In this document: in pieces, positions 32,688 through 32,902 of the stretch | How the letters are laid out: every line of letters begins with the position of its first letter | How positions within the stretch are numbered: position 1 is the first letter of the stretch | Source: Pseudomonadota bacterium | GTDB lineage: Bacteria; Pseudomonadota; Gammaproteobacteria; Steroidobacterales; Steroidobacteraceae | DNA: 32,902 bases | NCBI GenBank assembly: GCA_021815925.1 | Contig: JAKAZL010000025.1 | Coordinates: 1-32,902 of the forward strand | Reading direction: 5' to 3' | Position numbers and translations under genes: made by a program | The notes under the pieces: generated by a model | Seen by the model: only the letters and a program-made list of their open reading frames with translations | Told to the model about the DNA's origin: nothing | Database searches by the model: none

Positions 32688-32902
32688 TCATGTGCCGCGC
32701 TCGGAACCACCGCCGCCGGGGCCGGCTGCGCCCTCACCTTGCAGCTCGAGCAGATAGTCCTCAAGCCGATCGAGCCGCTCGCTCCAGAGTCTGCGGTAGG
32801 TTTCAATCCACGCATCGACGCTGCGCAACCCCTGCGGCTCGAGCCGCGCCGGACGGAACTGCGCAGCCCGGCCGCGCGAGATCAGACCGGCACGCTCGAG
32901 CA
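32688..32902 (-). CDS. ArsR-family regulator, C-terminal fragment
   Basis: The last 71 codons of a gene that runs off the right edge. The visible part begins LERAGLISRGRAAQFRPARL, the wing of the winged helix in ArsR-type regulators. It continues with VDAWIETYRRLWSERLDRLEDYL, the C-terminal helix typical of the ArsR group that is paired with AHSA1 proteins, and ends in a Gly-rich tail. It lies upstream of the tandem AHSA1 gene on the same strand and probably regulates it. The DNA-binding helix is outside the window. Confidence 0.8.
   Translation of the reverse strand, partial: LERAGLISRGRAAQFRPARLEPQGLRSVDAWIETYRRLWSERLDRLEDYLLELQGEGAAGPGGGGSERGT

Noticed and set aside
1-32902. CRISPR arrays, insertion sequences, prophage or toxin-antitoxin modules
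   Set aside because: No regularly spaced repeats, transposase, integrase, phage structural or small toxin-like genes were found on either strand.

Overview
This is a high-GC window with TonB-dependent receptors, a LacI-controlled sugar locus, c-di-GMP turnover proteins and gammaproteobacterial-type guaBA, xseA, tadA and mltF genes. It suggests a free-living Gram-negative gammaproteobacterium of the Xanthomonadales or a nearby group (inferred from gene families; no rRNA is present).

Left part (1-10631): a carbohydrate-utilisation locus. On the minus strand a TonB-dependent receptor, a tryptophan-halogenase-like flavoprotein, a secreted GH27 alpha-galactosidase and the start of a sugar-porter MFS transporter follow one another. 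Upstream of them, also on the minus strand, lie sucrose phosphorylase and a ROK fructokinase. A second MFS transporter is divergent from sucrose phosphorylase, and a LacI-family regulator is convergent with it. A 14-bp operator-like palindrome (TGCAATCGATTGTA and variants) occurs in both promoter regions, so I read this as one regulon. The enzymes fit raffinose-family sugars: alpha-galactosidase would give galactose and sucrose in the periplasm, sucrose phosphorylase would give glucose-1-phosphate and fructose, and fructokinase would give fructose-6-phosphate. The halogenase-like protein has no obvious place in this pathway and is the most intriguing member.

Middle part (10663-22586): two neighbouring c-di-GMP proteins, GAF-GGDEF-EAL with a ruined GGDEF and PAS-GAF-PAS-GGDEF-EAL with a lost metal-binding Asp, with a perfect CRP/Clp consensus between them. 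Next come a second TonB-dependent receptor without sugar genes, a DedA-PAP2-LssY membrane fusion with altered PAP2 motifs, a universal stress protein, and a secreted protein of unknown function. A gene-poor stretch of about 600 bp follows.

Right part (23203-32902): tRNA-Ser(CGA), then mltF, tadA, xseA, and a divergent guaB-guaA pair with an apparently leaderless guaB. Beyond these are a DUF1453/CcdC-like membrane protein, a HAD phosphatase coupled to a small YgjV-like membrane protein, and a tandem AHSA1 (SRPBCC) protein preceded by the tail of an ArsR-type regulator that runs off the window. No IS element, integrase, CRISPR array or rRNA gene was seen.
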